Assembly (NCBI GenBank): GCA_963990035.1
Contig: CAXDMJ010000001.1
Span: forward strand, 1-64,000
Direction of reading: 5' to 3'
Source: MGIIb-O2 sp963990035
GTDB lineage: Archaea; Thermoplasmatota; Poseidoniia; Poseidoniales; Thalassarchaeaceae
Length of the DNA stretch: 64,000 nucleotides
The stretch's first letter is position 1. Each line of letters starts with the position of its first letter. The translations under genes were made by a program, and so were the position numbers. This document shows, one piece after another, positions 41,651-53,100 of the stretch. The notes under the pieces were generated by a model. That model saw only the letters and a list, made by a program, of their open reading frames with translations. It was not told the origin of the DNA and did no database searches.

Positions 41651-44600
41651 TCAAGACCCATAATCTGGATCTTCTATCCAGTCATTAGATTCATCATCCC
41701 AAATCCATCCTTCTGATGTCTCGACATTTTCTGATGATTCATCATCACTTCCATCACCATCGTCTATTTCTACAAAGAAATATACAAATACACCACCCAG
41801 TAGACCAATAATTACGATTGAAATTATCGCAAGCATAACTGTAGATAATCCTTCATCAGACCCTCCTACTGAAATTTTAACATCACTTGAATAATCTGCT
41901 CCAACGTATCTAAATACTGGAGTCACAGGACCATCATCGAATCTAGATGATGGGATTCCTACGCTCCAAGTAGAATCAGAATTAACGATTGTACTATTTG
42001 CTGGAACTTGATTAATTAATGCAGTAACAGTTTTCCCAGGGAGACCTATTCCAGAGAATATAATACTTTCACCATTTTCAACAACTGTGATTTCAGGGGT
42101 ATCAATTTGGAAAGTAACACCAACTACTGTGAAAGTAACAGGAATAGAAATTTCTCTTGAACCGAAAGGATCGGTTGCCATGAAGATTACATTTTCTAGA
42201 GTCCAAGAACTCATATTATTATCATAAAAGAACATAGAAATTGGGTCATAAATTGCGAGGCCATCTTGACCTACATTAATTACTAATGCGAATTCATCAT
42301 CATTAGTATCGGATGGATTGTCATAAACTGATAAAATAAGATTTTGTCCATCTAAATCTGAGAAGAAATCATTTAAATCAATTTCACCTTTAGTGCATCG
42401 ATCCTGAGATTGTGAGGAAATTTCACAATATAGGACTATATCTTTTATCCAGTTATCTGAATCAAAACTAGGTTGATTATTTCCTGCATCTGAAGGATTA
42501 TCTGCAATGATATTTATTGTACTCATATCACTAAAGTCATAACCATCATAAGATCTAATATCTATAGCATATTCAAAGTCATGTTGAAGAATAGTAGGGT
42601 CCCATTCGGTAGACCAAGCACCATTTACTTCGAAATCTGTCACGGACTGTTGATGGACAATTATTCCACCATTGTAAATATCTCTTACTGTTATATCTAC
42701 TCTCGATACTGAACCATCATTATCTCTTGCAACGCCCTGTATTGTTGTATCAGATACAGAAACTCTTTCACCATCTTGAGGAGATATTATATTAATGAAA
42801 GGTATTGAATTAGAGTTGTCAATGGTTAGAGTCATTGTAACTGCATCACATTCATCGATAACACTCAAACAAAAGTCTGAATCAGAAGCCCAAATTGTAA
42901 ATATATATTCAGCTGATACCCTTGGTTGACCACTGAAATCCCATGTCCATGACCAATCTGCTCCGCCAGAGGTTGGAGTAGTACCTTCAAAATTAGGTCC
43001 ACTAATATAGAAATAAACCTCTCCTATATCTTTACTACAATCAAGAGGACATCCATATTGATCATACGCAGTTCCTTCGAACGTCACTGAACCATCTGAC
43101 CAAGTTGAAGCATCACTAGGAGATGATACTGTAATTACAGGAGGCGCAGCATTTAGCTTAATTGTTCTAGAGATAATTGGACTATAGTCAATACCATCAA
43201 AAGATCTGAATTCGAAAGTATAATCTGTTTCTTGGTAATTCGTCATATCAAAAGAGTAGTACCAAGAATTGAATGGATGATTGAATCGAGTAACTGATTC
43301 AGGTTCGGCTCCACTATCATCAATGCCAAGGCCTGCAGAAGCCCATTCACTTGTGAATGGATCACGCACCTCTATTGAATGAATATATCCTTTTTGATCC
43401 CATTGTGCTAGAGAATCAGTTGCATAAAACCCTGCTAGTTGTCCATCATGCGCGGAACCAGTGAAGTTGACTATTTTTCTAAAGGAATGACCATTTTCTT
43501 GAATTACAGATACTGAAGGTCCCGAATTAAATAGATTAATAGTATCTTGATACGTCACATCTTGGACTACAAAATCACTACGATCATAACCAAATCCAAA
43601 ACGGTATGCAGTATAGTAGTAACGAGATAACTCACGTGTTCCTAGAGTGTAATCACAGTCTAAATCGTTGTTATCAATAGTTAAATCGCCATCATTATCA
43701 ATACCATCAGAACATGAATCTTCATATTCATCATCAGCAAAACCATCAGGATTGTCACCTCCGGCTAATCCTCTGAAGTCCAGATGTGAATCAGATGCTA
43801 AAGCAAACCATGGAGTATAACCATTTTGATCAGTATATAATGAGTAAAGATCATTGCCGAGCGCATCTTCAATAAGCACATTTGCATTTTCAACCTTCAC
43901 ACCATCAACCAACGTTTGGAATCTAGCCATTTCAGCTCTTCGGACCTGAACTGCATACTGAGTGGGTTGAGATTTAATAAAAATCTTCGAAGTATCAACA
44001 TTAGAAAGATTAGCAAATGTAAACACAGTGGAGTTATTATCCATACTCAATGCTAATGGGAAATTAATTGGTGTTAGATTCTCACAACTTACACATTCCG
44101 AAATTGCAGTAGGTATAATTGCACCTTGGAATCCATTTGCTGGCCATGCTTCTTGATCTGGCCAATCGAGAATAACAGGGAACTCGCCAGGAGGTGCACT
44201 AGGGATAAATTCAGATTGAACAGTTACAGAAGATTTAGTCACATTGTAAGCTGTTTCAATACCGTTCCAAGTATTCAGAGAAAAGAAACCTAGAGATCCA
44301 TATTGTTGAGTATTAGCAAAACCACTATCATAATTACGTATTACTGCACCAGTTCCGGGTGTATTGAACAAATTTCTTTGGACATCCATGAGGCCTCCAA
44401 TTGCTCTAATTCCATCAGCATCTCCACCCATACTAAATTCATTATCATAAAGTGTCATTCCTGATCGGAATAGACTGACTGCAGGGCAAGTATACTCACC
44501 ATCCCAATATTTGAAGCTAGAACAGGTCCCTGGAGAATCAACATTGACGGTATTGTTTGAAAAATGAAGTCTAGATGCAGATGGTGCAGGCCCTGAACTA

Positions 44601-45853
44601 CTTAATTCACCAACTTGTACAGGAGTCTTAGCTGTATTCGTGATTGTATTATATTCGGCAATTACATCGAAAGATCCAGTTAGCCACAAACCATTCCATC
44701 CACCTATTGGACCTATCTCATTATTGTGAATATAGGCTTTACTTGATTGTACTGTGATACCTGAACGTTCACCAACTCCAGAAATCTCGTTATTATGTAA
44801 TTCTACATTAGCACCATCATAAACAGTTATTCCAGAACCTGTATCAGTTGTAATTTCATTATTTCCAACCTCAATAGTAAATTCGACGCCTTGGATTGCT
44901 TTAATTCCATTAATATCGACTCCATTACAATTAACATTGATATCAGAATTCGTAATAAGACCTGATGAACTTGTTAGAGAAAATCCATAATCACCAGTAT
45001 TAACAGTAGCATCATTAATTTCGATAAAAGTTCCTTCGGCCCAAAGTGTTGGACGACCTCCATCATTATTACCACAACCATTATCTGTTCCAATAAAAAA
45101 TGGTGAATTCATGACAAGTGGGGATATCTGAGTCCCAGAGCCGTAAATTTGAACGGCAGAGCCCCCCACTCCACTCTTACCATCATTCCCTGCGACATAT
45201 GTGCCACCCTCAAATATTGGTTGTGCTAAATTTGTAGTTAATACACTACTTGTATTTATGTTTGTGAAACGAATTTGGTTTAATGTTGGTGATGCTCCAT
45301 CGATAACCATAGCACCATATCGCCATCGGTTAATTGAATCAATATAGTAGGGGATCCCCCAGGCATCATCAAATGTAATGTGCCTAAAACCTGTTTCAGA
45401 TAGATCAATAGAACTACGAATTAACATTCCCTCAAAACAAGATGCATCCTCAACTTGAATCTCTTGGGTTCCTTGCGTCATACCTTTACATTCACCGATT
45501 TCACTAGAATTTGAAGGATCAGTCCATCTAAGAGTGATTTTATTGGCTAAACTAGCGTCACCAGATGCACCGCATGAAGATACACCTGCACATATATTAC
45601 CTCGGACATCTAGATATGTCCCATTAGGAAAAATTACAGTAGTACCTGGATTAATAATTAGTTTAGCACCAGAAGCAATAGTTACATCTCCAGTTAACTG
45701 ATGGGTACCAGACCATGTTTCAGATGTAGTAATAGTTCCAGAGGTTGTTTCATTGTTAGCCATCACTGGAGTTGCGGGACCCACTAAAGCAATAAGAACA
45801 CTAGATAACATTAGGAAAACGAGGAACGAACTTGTTGCACGACGCTTGGACAT
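41651..45853 (-). CDS. Giant anchored beta-helix surface protein
   Basis: 1400 residues: a signal peptide (to about residue 32), a leading strand region (HQLTGDVTIASGAKLIINPG), then a right-handed parallel beta-helix with many INDATV/VELHNNEISG/YIHNNEIG-type coils up to about 470. A Cys-bearing metal-binding motif (CSDGIDNDGDLTIDNNDLDC, near 720) is followed by several Ig-like domains. A membrane helix (about 1337-1361) leads into an acidic tail with spaced tryptophans (GWIWDDESNDWIED). Beta-helices of this kind usually bind or cleave polysaccharides, but no catalytic residues stand out. It lies between the membrane subtilase and the STAND gene on one strand. Confidence 0.82.
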   Translation of the reverse strand: MSKRRATSSFLVFLMLSSVLIALVGPATPVMANNETTSGTITTSETWSGTHQLTGDVTIASGAKLIINPGTTVIFPNGTYLDVRGNICAGVSSCGASGDASLANKITLRWTDPSNSSEIGECKGMTQGTQEIQVEDASCFEGMLIRSSIDLSETGFRHITFDDAWGIPYYIDSINRWRYGAMVIDGASPTLNQIRFTNINTSSVLTTNLAQPIFEGGTYVAGNDGKSGVGGSAVQIYGSGTQISPLVMNSPFFIGTDNGCGNNDGGRPTLWAEGTFIEINDATVNTGDYGFSLTSSSGLITNSDINVNCNGVDINGIKAIQGVEFTIEVGNNEITTDTGSGITVYDGANVELHNNEISGVGERSGITVQSSKAYIHNNEIGPIGGWNGLWLTGSFDVIAEYNTITNTAKTPVQVGELSSSGPAPSASRLHFSNNTVNVDSPGTCSSFKYWDGEYTCPAVSLFRSGMTLYDNEFSMGGDADGIRAIGGLMDVQRNLFNTPGTGAVIRNYDSGFANTQQYGSLGFFSLNTWNGIETAYNVTKSSVTVQSEFIPSAPPGEFPVILDWPDQEAWPANGFQGAIIPTAISECVSCENLTPINFPLALSMDNNSTVFTFANLSNVDTSKIFIKSQPTQYAVQVRRAEMARFQTLVDGVKVENANVLIEDALGNDLYSLYTDQNGYTPWFALASDSHLDFRGLAGGDNPDGFADDEYEDSCSDGIDNDGDLTIDNNDLDCDYTLGTRELSRYYYTAYRFGFGYDRSDFVVQDVTYQDTINLFNSGPSVSVIQENGHSFRKIVNFTGSAHDGQLAGFYATDSLAQWDQKGYIHSIEVRDPFTSEWASAGLGIDDSGAEPESVTRFNHPFNSWYYSFDMTNYQETDYTFEFRSFDGIDYSPIISRTIKLNAAPPVITVSSPSDASTWSDGSVTFEGTAYDQYGCPLDCSKDIGEVYFYISGPNFEGTTPTSGGADWSWTWDFSGQPRVSAEYIFTIWASDSDFCLSVIDECDAVTMTLTIDNSNSIPFINIISPQDGERVSVSDTTIQGVARDNDGSVSRVDITVRDIYNGGIIVHQQSVTDFEVNGAWSTEWDPTILQHDFEYAIDIRSYDGYDFSDMSTINIIADNPSDAGNNQPSFDSDNWIKDIVLYCEISSQSQDRCTKGEIDLNDFFSDLDGQNLILSVYDNPSDTNDDEFALVINVGQDGLAIYDPISMFFYDNNMSSWTLENVIFMATDPFGSREISIPVTFTVVGVTFQIDTPEITVVENGESIIFSGIGLPGKTVTALINQVPANSTIVNSDSTWSVGIPSSRFDDGPVTPVFRYVGADYSSDVKISVGGSDEGLSTVMLAIISIVIIGLLGGVFVYFFVEIDDGDGSDDESSENVETSEGWIWDDESNDWIEDPDYGS

Positions 45854-45869
45854 GTTTTACCGTATTAGA

Positions 45870-45892
45870 ATATGGATTTAACCAATTTGGGG
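45870..45892 (-). promoter_or_regulatory. TATA-like element before the beta-helix surface gene
   Basis: The minus strand reads CCAAATTGGTTAAATCC with TTAAATCC at 45874-45881, about 27 bases before the ATG (45853). This spacing would put the start of transcription at or next to the start codon, a leaderless mRNA, which is common in archaea. No Shine-Dalgarno-like sequence precedes the ATG. Confidence 0.35.
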
Positions 45893-45930
45893 GGACGTGC
45901 AGAATTAATAGAGGAATAAAATGCATTAAT

Positions 45931-47193
45931 CTATGCAATATTAAACGAAAAGGCCACTTCTTCGGACCATTTGACTACATCGAGACTACCATATCCAGAA
46001 TGAGAATTATGAGAATTACTTCCAAAATTACCTCGGTCACAAGAACTTGCGAGTGATTGTTTCACCATACGCATTTCTTCTTCATCGATGATACCGTCAG
46101 AGCCTGCAATCTCATCTCCAAATTGTTGAATTATAAGGGCTAATGCACCAGTTACAAAAACAGTAGAGGCACTAGTCCCTGAAGAATATGCATAAGGAGA
46201 TGAAAGACTATTCGAAGCTGTGGAGAATATATTTACACCAGGTGCGATAACTTCTGGTTTTTGATTAGGGTACTCTCTATTTTCATCTGAAGATAAATCT
46301 GTAAGAGAGCCATAAGCACTACTCCCCCAAACATACCCTGCTTTATTGTGAGCGCCTACTGAAATCACACCTGCAACGCTAGATGGTTGAGATACATCTT
46401 TCACATCCGGTTTAAGACCTGTGTTACCTGCAGCAGCTACAACAAATATCCCGGCATCAAGTGCTTCTTGAACGGCGATATTAGTTTGAGAATTAGATGA
46501 TAGGTCAGAAGGTTCGCCTCCAAGACTCAATGAGATTATATCCACTCTTTGAGTTATTCTGCACCATCTGATAGCCTGAGCGACACGATCACCAGAACCA
46601 GAAGTCCCTTCATCATCAAGTGCCAAAGCAACAGAAAGTTCAACCATAGGAGCTGCACCCTTGAATGTACCATTAGATATCAATATACCAGTCATTAGTG
46701 TACCATGAGAATTATCCCCTATATCTCTAATCAAGTCATGTTTACTCTCCACAAAATCTCTAAACCCAGATAATTCATGATGTGCAAAGTTAGGATGAGT
46801 CATATCAATTCCAGTGTCAACAATACAAACATGTACTCCTTCGCCAAGAAATCCTTGTGATTGAATTTGTCTAATCCCAGTTGTTTCATCATATGCCCAT
46901 TCAGAATCAGGTAAAATAGGTATTAGTAATGCATTCACCCATGGCCAGCTCGCAATTAATAGAATTGTAAGTATCGAGAAAATAATTGCACCATTGGGCC
47001 AGAGGTACTCCTTCATAGGACCAATAGGCCACCTTAATTCGCGAGCTTCTTGGTCACTAAGGCCATAGTCAGCCCCTGGATAACCCGGAGCAGAAGAGTC
47101 AATGGCAGTCAGAATCCTATGATCTTCCGGCTCAGGTAACAAATCTAAATTTTCCAGAGGTCTCAATGATCCACCCCAATTAGAATGGAGCAC
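45931..47193 (-). CDS. Membrane-anchored subtilisin-like serine protease
   Basis: 420 residues. A soluble N-terminal stretch of about 65 residues and a membrane helix (about 67-92) precede an S8 domain with the full set Asp126 (VDTGID), His163 (NSHGT), Asn257 (AAAGNTG) and Ser341 (SGTSAST). It has no classical signal peptide, so the protease domain would face outside after a signal-anchor. The start is a GTG that overlaps the last 14 bases of the STT3 fusion gene, pointing to coupled translation. A role in processing or quality control of surface proteins made or glycosylated nearby is an inference. Confidence 0.88.
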   Translation of the reverse strand: MLHSNWGGSLRPLENLDLLPEPEDHRILTAIDSSAPGYPGADYGLSDQEARELRWPIGPMKEYLWPNGAIIFSILTILLIASWPWVNALLIPILPDSEWAYDETTGIRQIQSQGFLGEGVHVCIVDTGIDMTHPNFAHHELSGFRDFVESKHDLIRDIGDNSHGTLMTGILISNGTFKGAAPMVELSVALALDDEGTSGSGDRVAQAIRWCRITQRVDIISLSLGGEPSDLSSNSQTNIAVQEALDAGIFVVAAAGNTGLKPDVKDVSQPSSVAGVISVGAHNKAGYVWGSSAYGSLTDLSSDENREYPNQKPEVIAPGVNIFSTASNSLSSPYAYSSGTSASTVFVTGALALIIQQFGDEIAGSDGIIDEEEMRMVKQSLASSCDRGNFGSNSHNSHSGYGSLDVVKWSEEVAFSFNIA

Positions 47194-50100
47194 CTGGACG
47201 TCTTGAACGGCCTTTAGTCAAGAATGCAAATATTCCAACTAAAATTACTATTAGAATTGGAGCAATAATATCTGTACCCTCATCATCATTTGCTGCAGGA
47301 GAACGTACATCGATATTCCAAGAACCTATGAAAATTCCGTCTGATACATGCCAAGAGTCATCATTAATATTATCCTCACCGAATATACTTGAATTAATAT
47401 CCATTACCAAGTAATATGGTCCAACTGTGATGTCAGATAGATCAAACAAGAAACTGAACTGCATAGATGATTCTGCACCTATATCCATAGTTGTAACTGT
47501 ACTAACTGATGTAGGGTTATTACAAGAAACATCATTACAAAGAGTCGCATTCAGTTGAACTTGTTTAGCTTCAACCAAACCAGTATTAGATACTGTTGCA
47601 ATATATGTAATCTGACCACCTGCCTCAGGTTCACCTCCACCCAATGCTTGGGCTCCTTCTATCTTCAGAATAGGTTCTGAACTTCGTATATTAATTTCGA
47701 TAGTTTCATATGAATTACCCGCCTTATCTGTTGCTGTAACATATATAGAAAACTCCTCATTAGATGAGGTTTCAGGGGCTACAACAGTAACACTGTGAGT
47801 TGTACTAACGAATCCACCAAGAGTATGAGAGGTTGGTCCTGTTCTACTCCATCCTTCAGGTAACTCTGAGTCATCAAATTCGAATTCATACTTATCATCG
47901 CCATTTCCAGCATTAGTAAATTCAATTGGCACTATAATTAGTTCACCAGGAGATACACCATAGACTTCTTTCATAGGATTAGTCAACTCAAAACCATGTA
48001 ATTGAGGAACTCTCACTGTTAATTCGTGAGTATCCTGGTATCCATCTTGTGTAGAAATTAAAATTGTAATCATATGGCCATCATCGAAAGCATGAGCAAC
48101 TGATTGATTAGCAGGAGTTACTCGTATGTTCAAATCATCGAATGTTTGAGCATTATCAAGACCAACTTCAAACTGAGTAGAAGTATTCCAACCTGAGCCA
48201 TTATTGAATTCTAATGTCCATTCTGTACTGTCAGATCCTGAGACTATACCTCCAACTGTATAAAGATCATACGATTCATGTCCGAGATATTCAACTCCAA
48301 GAGTGAATTCAACTGGTACAAAGCCATCTGTTTCATTAACTACAAGATTTACATCATTAGTAGAACCAATATAACTCTCATGACCTGATGTAAGATTTAG
48401 GGTCTGAATAATAATCTCATGATTTGAAACTCTATTGTATAATAGAGATAATACTGGAGATTCTTGACCAGAATAAACATCAGTCCCTCTACCTGCCATA
48501 TATTCCATTGTAATCCCTCTCTGTTCAACATCAAAGTCACTTGAAAATTCAACATTACCATTAGGTAAAAGTAAATTCAAAGAGCCATCCGTTTCAACAT
48601 CTTGTATCCACTTCATTCCAAATCCAATATCAATGACTATATTGCCATCAACAATTTCTCCAAGATTACGAGATACACCATCATAGTCTAACCATTCAGT
48701 ATTAACATCAAGAATACCTCCTCTTGTAAGTTCCATATCTAGATTACCACCATCAGTTACATCTACATTTATTAGACCCATTACAACCAAATCTTGACTT
48801 GGAACGCTAGCACTAACAATCCAAAGACCGGGCTCTAATTGAGCAGACCAGTTACCTAACCAACCTTCATCACCATAGAATAATAGTGGAGTCACAGTAT
48901 CTCGTACAATACCTTCTGTAGGTATTATTGTAAGAACTACATCACCTTCTGGAATACTAGTAATCCCAAGATCATAAGAAATATTACCTGAAACATGAAT
49001 TAGCCCCGCAGTTAGTTCAAGAAGAACATCATTAGGCACATCTGAAACAGATATACTTTGTTGAATACTTTCAAATCCATCATAAGAAGTATTTATTTCC
49101 CAAATTGTATTTGCAGGTACGAATAGCTCCCAATCACCATTATTACCTGATTCAATTGTATTATCAGGTAAGATTTCATTAGAGAATAACATAGTTACAT
49201 CGGAAATACCTTCACCAACATTGGATGCATCATTATCATTCAAGTCCCAATACACAGTACCTGAAATTGCAACATATAGATTTGCAATTAAATCGTAATG
49301 ATTATCATCACTTATATCAATAGATATAGGATACTCCTCAACTAGCCATCTATTACCATTTTCAGTGTAATTTAAAGACACTATCCATTCTCCAGTTACT
49401 AAACTAATATCAGTAAATCCACTAGAGTTTGTAGCTTCGATACTGAATGAACCTAGGCCTTCTGCTGACTCGAGTAACAAACTTATACCATTTAACGAAT
49501 CATTACTACCATCTTCAGATAACGTAAAGGAAACTTCTGCAAGTTCACTGGTTGATAATACCAAGTCAGTAGCCGAATTCTCAGATGATACTGAAACTAA
49601 TTCCCTAAGGCCCTCATGGATATCATTGTTCATTGTATCAGTAGTTACTATCCAATCACCTTCAGAAATAAAACCAATTATATTACCATCAATGTCTGTT
49701 GTTCGTGAAAGAATCCATCCATTCTCAACATTAGTTAATCTTACTAATTGCTCAGATAGAACACCCCCACTTTCGTTTGTGAAAGACATATTAACTCGCC
49801 ATTCAGGATCGAATCCTATTGTACGAGAAATTGTGGAAGACTCCATACCAACTTGGAAATTTACATCTCCAGTAAGGATACGTGTTCCGAATGTTTCACC
49901 AGAATTAGCATCTGAAATATCAACTGATATTCGATAAATCCCTGGTTCTACTGAAACCTCGGCATGACCTGTACCATTCCATTCTGAATCATCAATATTT
50001 ATTTGGTAATCTAAGCCATTAATCATTGATATTAAACTGAAATTATAGTTTACAGACGTTCCGTTAGAAAGATTATTATCTCCTGAGTGATCTAAGAAGA

Positions 50101-53100
50101 AGTCAACCAATAACAATGAATCATCAGGATAGATAATAACTTCAACAGTATTATTAGAATTGTCTACATTAGTCACATTGGTTCCAGAAATAAATTCATC
50201 TGAATCAACAGAAAATTGCCAATTACCCTTTGGAAGAACCATGTCAAATAATCCACCTTCATTAGATTGGGCACGCCACTGGACATCATAATCAAGATTA
50301 TCAGCAATTACTGTTACTGATTCCCAACCACCAATATCTCCATTGAACAAATTATCAGCTCTATTGATACTAATAACACCAGTAATCGACTGTCCTGGAC
50401 GAGCAACCATAGTCACCTCATCCATACCTGGTTCTACGGTAAATTGAGTACCATTAACTAATGTTAATGAGATTCCTAATTGAGTAATTGCATCAACTGT
50501 AGAACCTTCTGGTAGAACTAGAGAAAATGACCCATTCAAAGAAGTTCGAACTGTTGTGCTGAAACCATCCCAATAGAAATCTATTGGGACATCTTCCAGT
50601 ATTTTTTCTTCATCAATAGAAAGATCGGTTGAATTCTCATTATAATATAATGTTCCAGTGACTACTTGACTAGTCTGGAATTCGTATATTGCAGAGAAAT
50701 CATCGATTCCTACTTCAATCTCTACCCATAATTGCTCAGTATCAGAAAGAGTATGACTCAATATCCAGACACCTGGGATAAGTTCAGCATAGTAATCATT
50801 TGTCATTGAGTTAAATTCAACATTAACCATTGAACCTGATCCATTCTTAAGACTTAATGTCAGATCTAAATCATTTACAGATGTATCACTACCATTTTCA
50901 TCTCTAATCAATGAGAATGTTAAATCAGTAGTTAGAGGGATAACAGACGGGAATACAAATGAAGATTCTTCATTTGCATCAAATATGTGCTCGCTGTAAA
51001 CTTCAGAGAAACCATCGTTATCCATATCAATTTCTATAATATATGTACCAGGCATAATAGGTCCATAATCCAATTTAGAATCAAATAATTCCCCATCTTC
51101 CCATAAAAGATTAGGGGAAATTAGACATGGAGCATATTTCACAACACTACAGTCATCAATTGCGTCAGAAGCTAAAGAATCATTAGTTCTAAGAATAATT
51201 GAAGCCATCAAAGGATTCCCTGATTGATCAGTTAACTCACCAGTTATCGAACCTCCATTAATATCTATTTCAGTAATCGAATTAATAGGTTGTTGAGGTA
51301 TTGAATATCCATCATTGATTTCAACACGTGTTCCATCACTGAAAATTATCGCTACATCGTAAGAACCCGGTATTGCATCTACTATGTGGAATGTACCTGG
51401 TTGGACCATTGTTCCACTAAATACACCCGCGCCAGTAAATGATCCTGTACCATTTATACTACCATAACTGCTCAATGTTGTGTCTGAAGTATCAGTAGAA
51501 AATACTCCCGAACCCAGTAGAGTTGCTTGAACAAGTTTCTGTGTGAAAGATGCTACTCCATCAGCAGTAAAACGACCTGTAGCGTTAACTATACCATTTA
51601 AGAGATATTTACCATCTGATTGTATACATAAACTAGAGTTTTCAGGCATTGTTTCATTGACATCACAATCCATTAATTCAGTGACATCATCATTTATAAT
51701 ACCATCAATAACCCCTTTACCAGCAAACTCACCATCACCATTTAAACTATGATTGTTGAATACTGTTTGTGTATAATTACCTGTGAAGTCAGTAATTTTA
51801 GCCGTTGTAGCTGTAATCACATTACCTTCACCAGTGAATGTCACTTCTCCAGTACCTTCAAATCTTAGATTATCTCCTTCGATAGAACCATTGGATGTTG
51901 AGAGTAAATATGGATCTATGTTGATCAAATCCCATGAGGGGGATAATTCAACAGTTGCATCGTCTAAAGAATCGCCAGAGAATATTTCTGAACCCGCCCA
52001 TACTAATCGACCAGTAGATGATGCTGGCTCTACAGTAATTGGCACCGATATAACGGATTCTCCATTACTATGACCATCTGTTCCAGAAATATTAACAATA
52101 GTTTCAGATAACCAAGTAGATCCTGAAACATTACCTAGAATCCCTGTGATTGGATTGAGATTCCTAACACCAGGTGAAACATCTTCGAAAAGGTCACCAA
52201 GAGATTGACCTACATTAGAAGTCATGATTAAAGTTCTTGCAGAATCTAAGTCCGAATCACCATAGAATGCAGAGACTCGAATTTTACCTGCAGGAGCAAT
52301 GAAACTATATTCTCCATTTTCATCAGCATCTGCGGTACCAATAGGAATCCAGTAGGTTCTCTGATCTCTATCAGTCACATGACCATCAATTTCTATCTCG
52401 TCACCACTAAATGCATCACGCTCGATGAGGATTTTTGCATTTGGAATAGGTCCTAAACCATCTAATTCAACAGTTCCTTCAATAGTAGCACCACTATAGT
52501 ATTTCATTACCTTGACTTGAGTATTAGCACTTCCAATACCAAGATTAGAACAATCTTCGTCTAATTGAGTATCATTATCATCTGTTTCACAGTCTGGGCT
52601 ATACCAATTAGATAAAACCATATGATTCATCATTGCACCAGGAAGAGGGTATGCATTCTCTAGGTATGAACCAGGAGCACCTGAAGTATAGAAATGAGGA
52701 GCAGGTTGTTCTGCATCACCTGGAAGACCCAAGGTTGAGGTTCCATATCCAACATAAATTCGTGCAACCATTGTTTCAAAGAATTCTGGCTGATGTTGAT
52801 AATCAATATCCACCATTCTAATCATCTCATTAACATCTGTTAATGCACCTGATTGTTGGCGTATTACATCATTAAGATACTCTGCTTCATATTCTGCAGA
52901 ACTACGTGGAATTATAGGTCCATCACCTCTCTGGGTTTCATAAATTGATGAGATATATGTTTCAGTATCTAATCCAGATAAGGAGGTAGGAGCATGGAAA
53001 ATACCAGTAGTTTGTCCCTGGTGATAACTATAATCCTCATAGTAATTTCCACCAAGTGGGTATAGGCGATTATCTACAGCGAAATATCTAATTTCATTAT

